DNA of 64,000 bases from Polaromonas sp. (GTDB lineage: Bacteria; Pseudomonadota; Gammaproteobacteria; Burkholderiales; Burkholderiaceae_C): assembly GCA_013298945.1 (NCBI GenBank), contig JAAFJR010000002.1, positions 186,001-250,000 of the forward strand, given 5' to 3'. Position 1 is the first letter of the stretch; each line of letters opens with the position of its first letter. The notes below the pieces were generated by a model. It searched no databases and was not told the DNA's origin. It was given only the letters and a program-made list of their open reading frames with translations. A program made the translations under genes and the position numbers. Of this stretch, positions 62,505-64,000 are shown one piece after another.

Positions 62505-62996
62505 ATGAAACACATTATTGCCGTCCTTTTAGAGAACGAACCTGGTGCTTTATCTCGCGTGGTGGGCTTATTTTCCGCCCGTGGTTACAACATTGAATCA
62601 CTCACTGTTGCACCGACCGAAGACCCAACCCTGTCACGCATGACGATTCAAACTTCGGGTTCTGATGACGTAATTGAGCAAATTACCAAGCATTTGAACC
62701 GTCTGATTGAAGTTGTTAAAGTCGTCGATTTGACCGAAGGCGCTTATACCGAACGCGAGTTGATGATGGTCAAAGTACGTGCCGTAGGCAAAGAACGCGA
62801 AGAAGTCAAACGTATGGCTGACATCTTCCGTGGTCGCATCATCGATGTGACCGACAAGAGCTACACCATTGAGTTGACTGGTGACCACGGTAAAAATGAT
62901 GCTTTCTTGGAAGCGATCGATAAAGCCGCTATTCTGGAAACCGTGCGCACGGGCCCTAGCGGCATTGGGCGTGGCGAGAGAATCTTGCGCGTCTAA
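62505..62996 (+). CDS. ilvN: Acetolactate synthase small (regulatory) subunit
   Basis: The 163-residue ACT-domain protein (MKHIIAVLLENEPGALSRVVGLFSARGYNIESLTVAPTEDP) binds valine and activates/feedback-regulates the large subunit. The C-terminal domain ends GPSGIGRGERILRV. Its length fits IlvH-type small subunits. It follows ilvB by 18 bases with AAAGGACGAG ahead of ATG 62505. Confidence 0.96.
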   Translation: MKHIIAVLLENEPGALSRVVGLFSARGYNIESLTVAPTEDPTLSRMTIQTSGSDDVIEQITKHLNRLIEVVKVVDLTEGAYTERELMMVKVRAVGKEREEVKRMADIFRGRIIDVTDKSYTIELTGDHGKNDAFLEAIDKAAILETVRTGPSGIGRGERILRV

Positions 62997-63055
62997 GCTA
63001 CGCGTAAACGTATAAAATACGCAGTTAACATTTTTTATAGTTATAAATATATTAA

Positions 63056-64000
<945 letters not shown>

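Overview
The window is chromosomal DNA of a betaproteobacterium, most likely order Burkholderiales and family Comamonadaceae, with moderately low GC (close to half by eye). The indications are gene order and family choice: ccoSNOQPGH-fnr-hemN, dnaX-ybaB-recR, gloB-mltD-methyltransferase-rnhA, moaA-mobA-moeA, fabAB, an ECF sigma factor with DUF3619/DUF3106/RDD genes beside ilvBNC, and a split ACAD10/11-type kinase plus dehydrogenase pair. Genus-level placement is not possible by reading alone.

Layout: 1-7.5 kb holds the micro-oxic respiration block (cbb3 oxidase, its assembly genes, FNR and HemN) with FNR boxes in front of ccoN and hemN. 7.5-17.6 kb carries a TauE/SafE-like protein, an acyl-CoA dehydrogenase with its hydroxyacyl-CoA kinase and a Crp-type regulator, a CAP-domain lipoprotein, an ammonium transporter, two beta-oxidation enzymes and a GST. 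17.6-19.4 kb is an accessory patch with the 4.5S/SRP RNA gene, a GlcG-like secreted protein, several interspersed repeats and a lone integron-type gene cassette with an attC-like site. 19.4-25.9 kb is a sugar locus (fructose/ribose-type ABC transporter FrcBCA, RbsD/FucU mutarotase, ROK regulator, small transaldolase-like enzyme, PfkB kinase). 26.3-26.9 kb is a toxin-antitoxin pair. 27-30 kb is dnaX-ybaB-recR. 30-35 kb has an SBP, gloB, mltD, a methyltransferase and rnhA. 35-39.6 kb is an RND efflux pair. 39.6-42.8 kb holds molybdenum cofactor genes, and 42.8-45.3 kb has fabBA and a LURP-one-like protein. 45.4-48.7 kb has a membrane H+-pyrophosphatase with an OmpA-like tail diverging from soluble pyrophosphatase. 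48.8-53.2 kb is mixed. 53.2-57.7 kb has katG (behind an OxyR-like site), nadE and glnB. 57.7-64 kb has dgkA, the sigma-factor operon and ilvBNC (ilvC runs off the end).

The most unusual thing seen is a short interspersed element whose core reads roughly TAGCCGGCGTATTTATTGCC followed by a small GCTATA...TATAGC hairpin. I count eight intergenic copies and six copies or relics inside protein-coding genes (dnaX, nadE, moeA, an N-acyltransferase-like gene and twice in one methyltransferase gene). There it is translated in frame and adds peptide segments absent from the usual family. This resembles the behaviour of Rickettsia palindromic elements. Other notable points are the orphan integron cassette, an A9 slippery run in dnaX that would give a gamma-like short product, a REP-like inverted pair in the same dnaX linker, and the pyrophosphatase-OmpA fusion.
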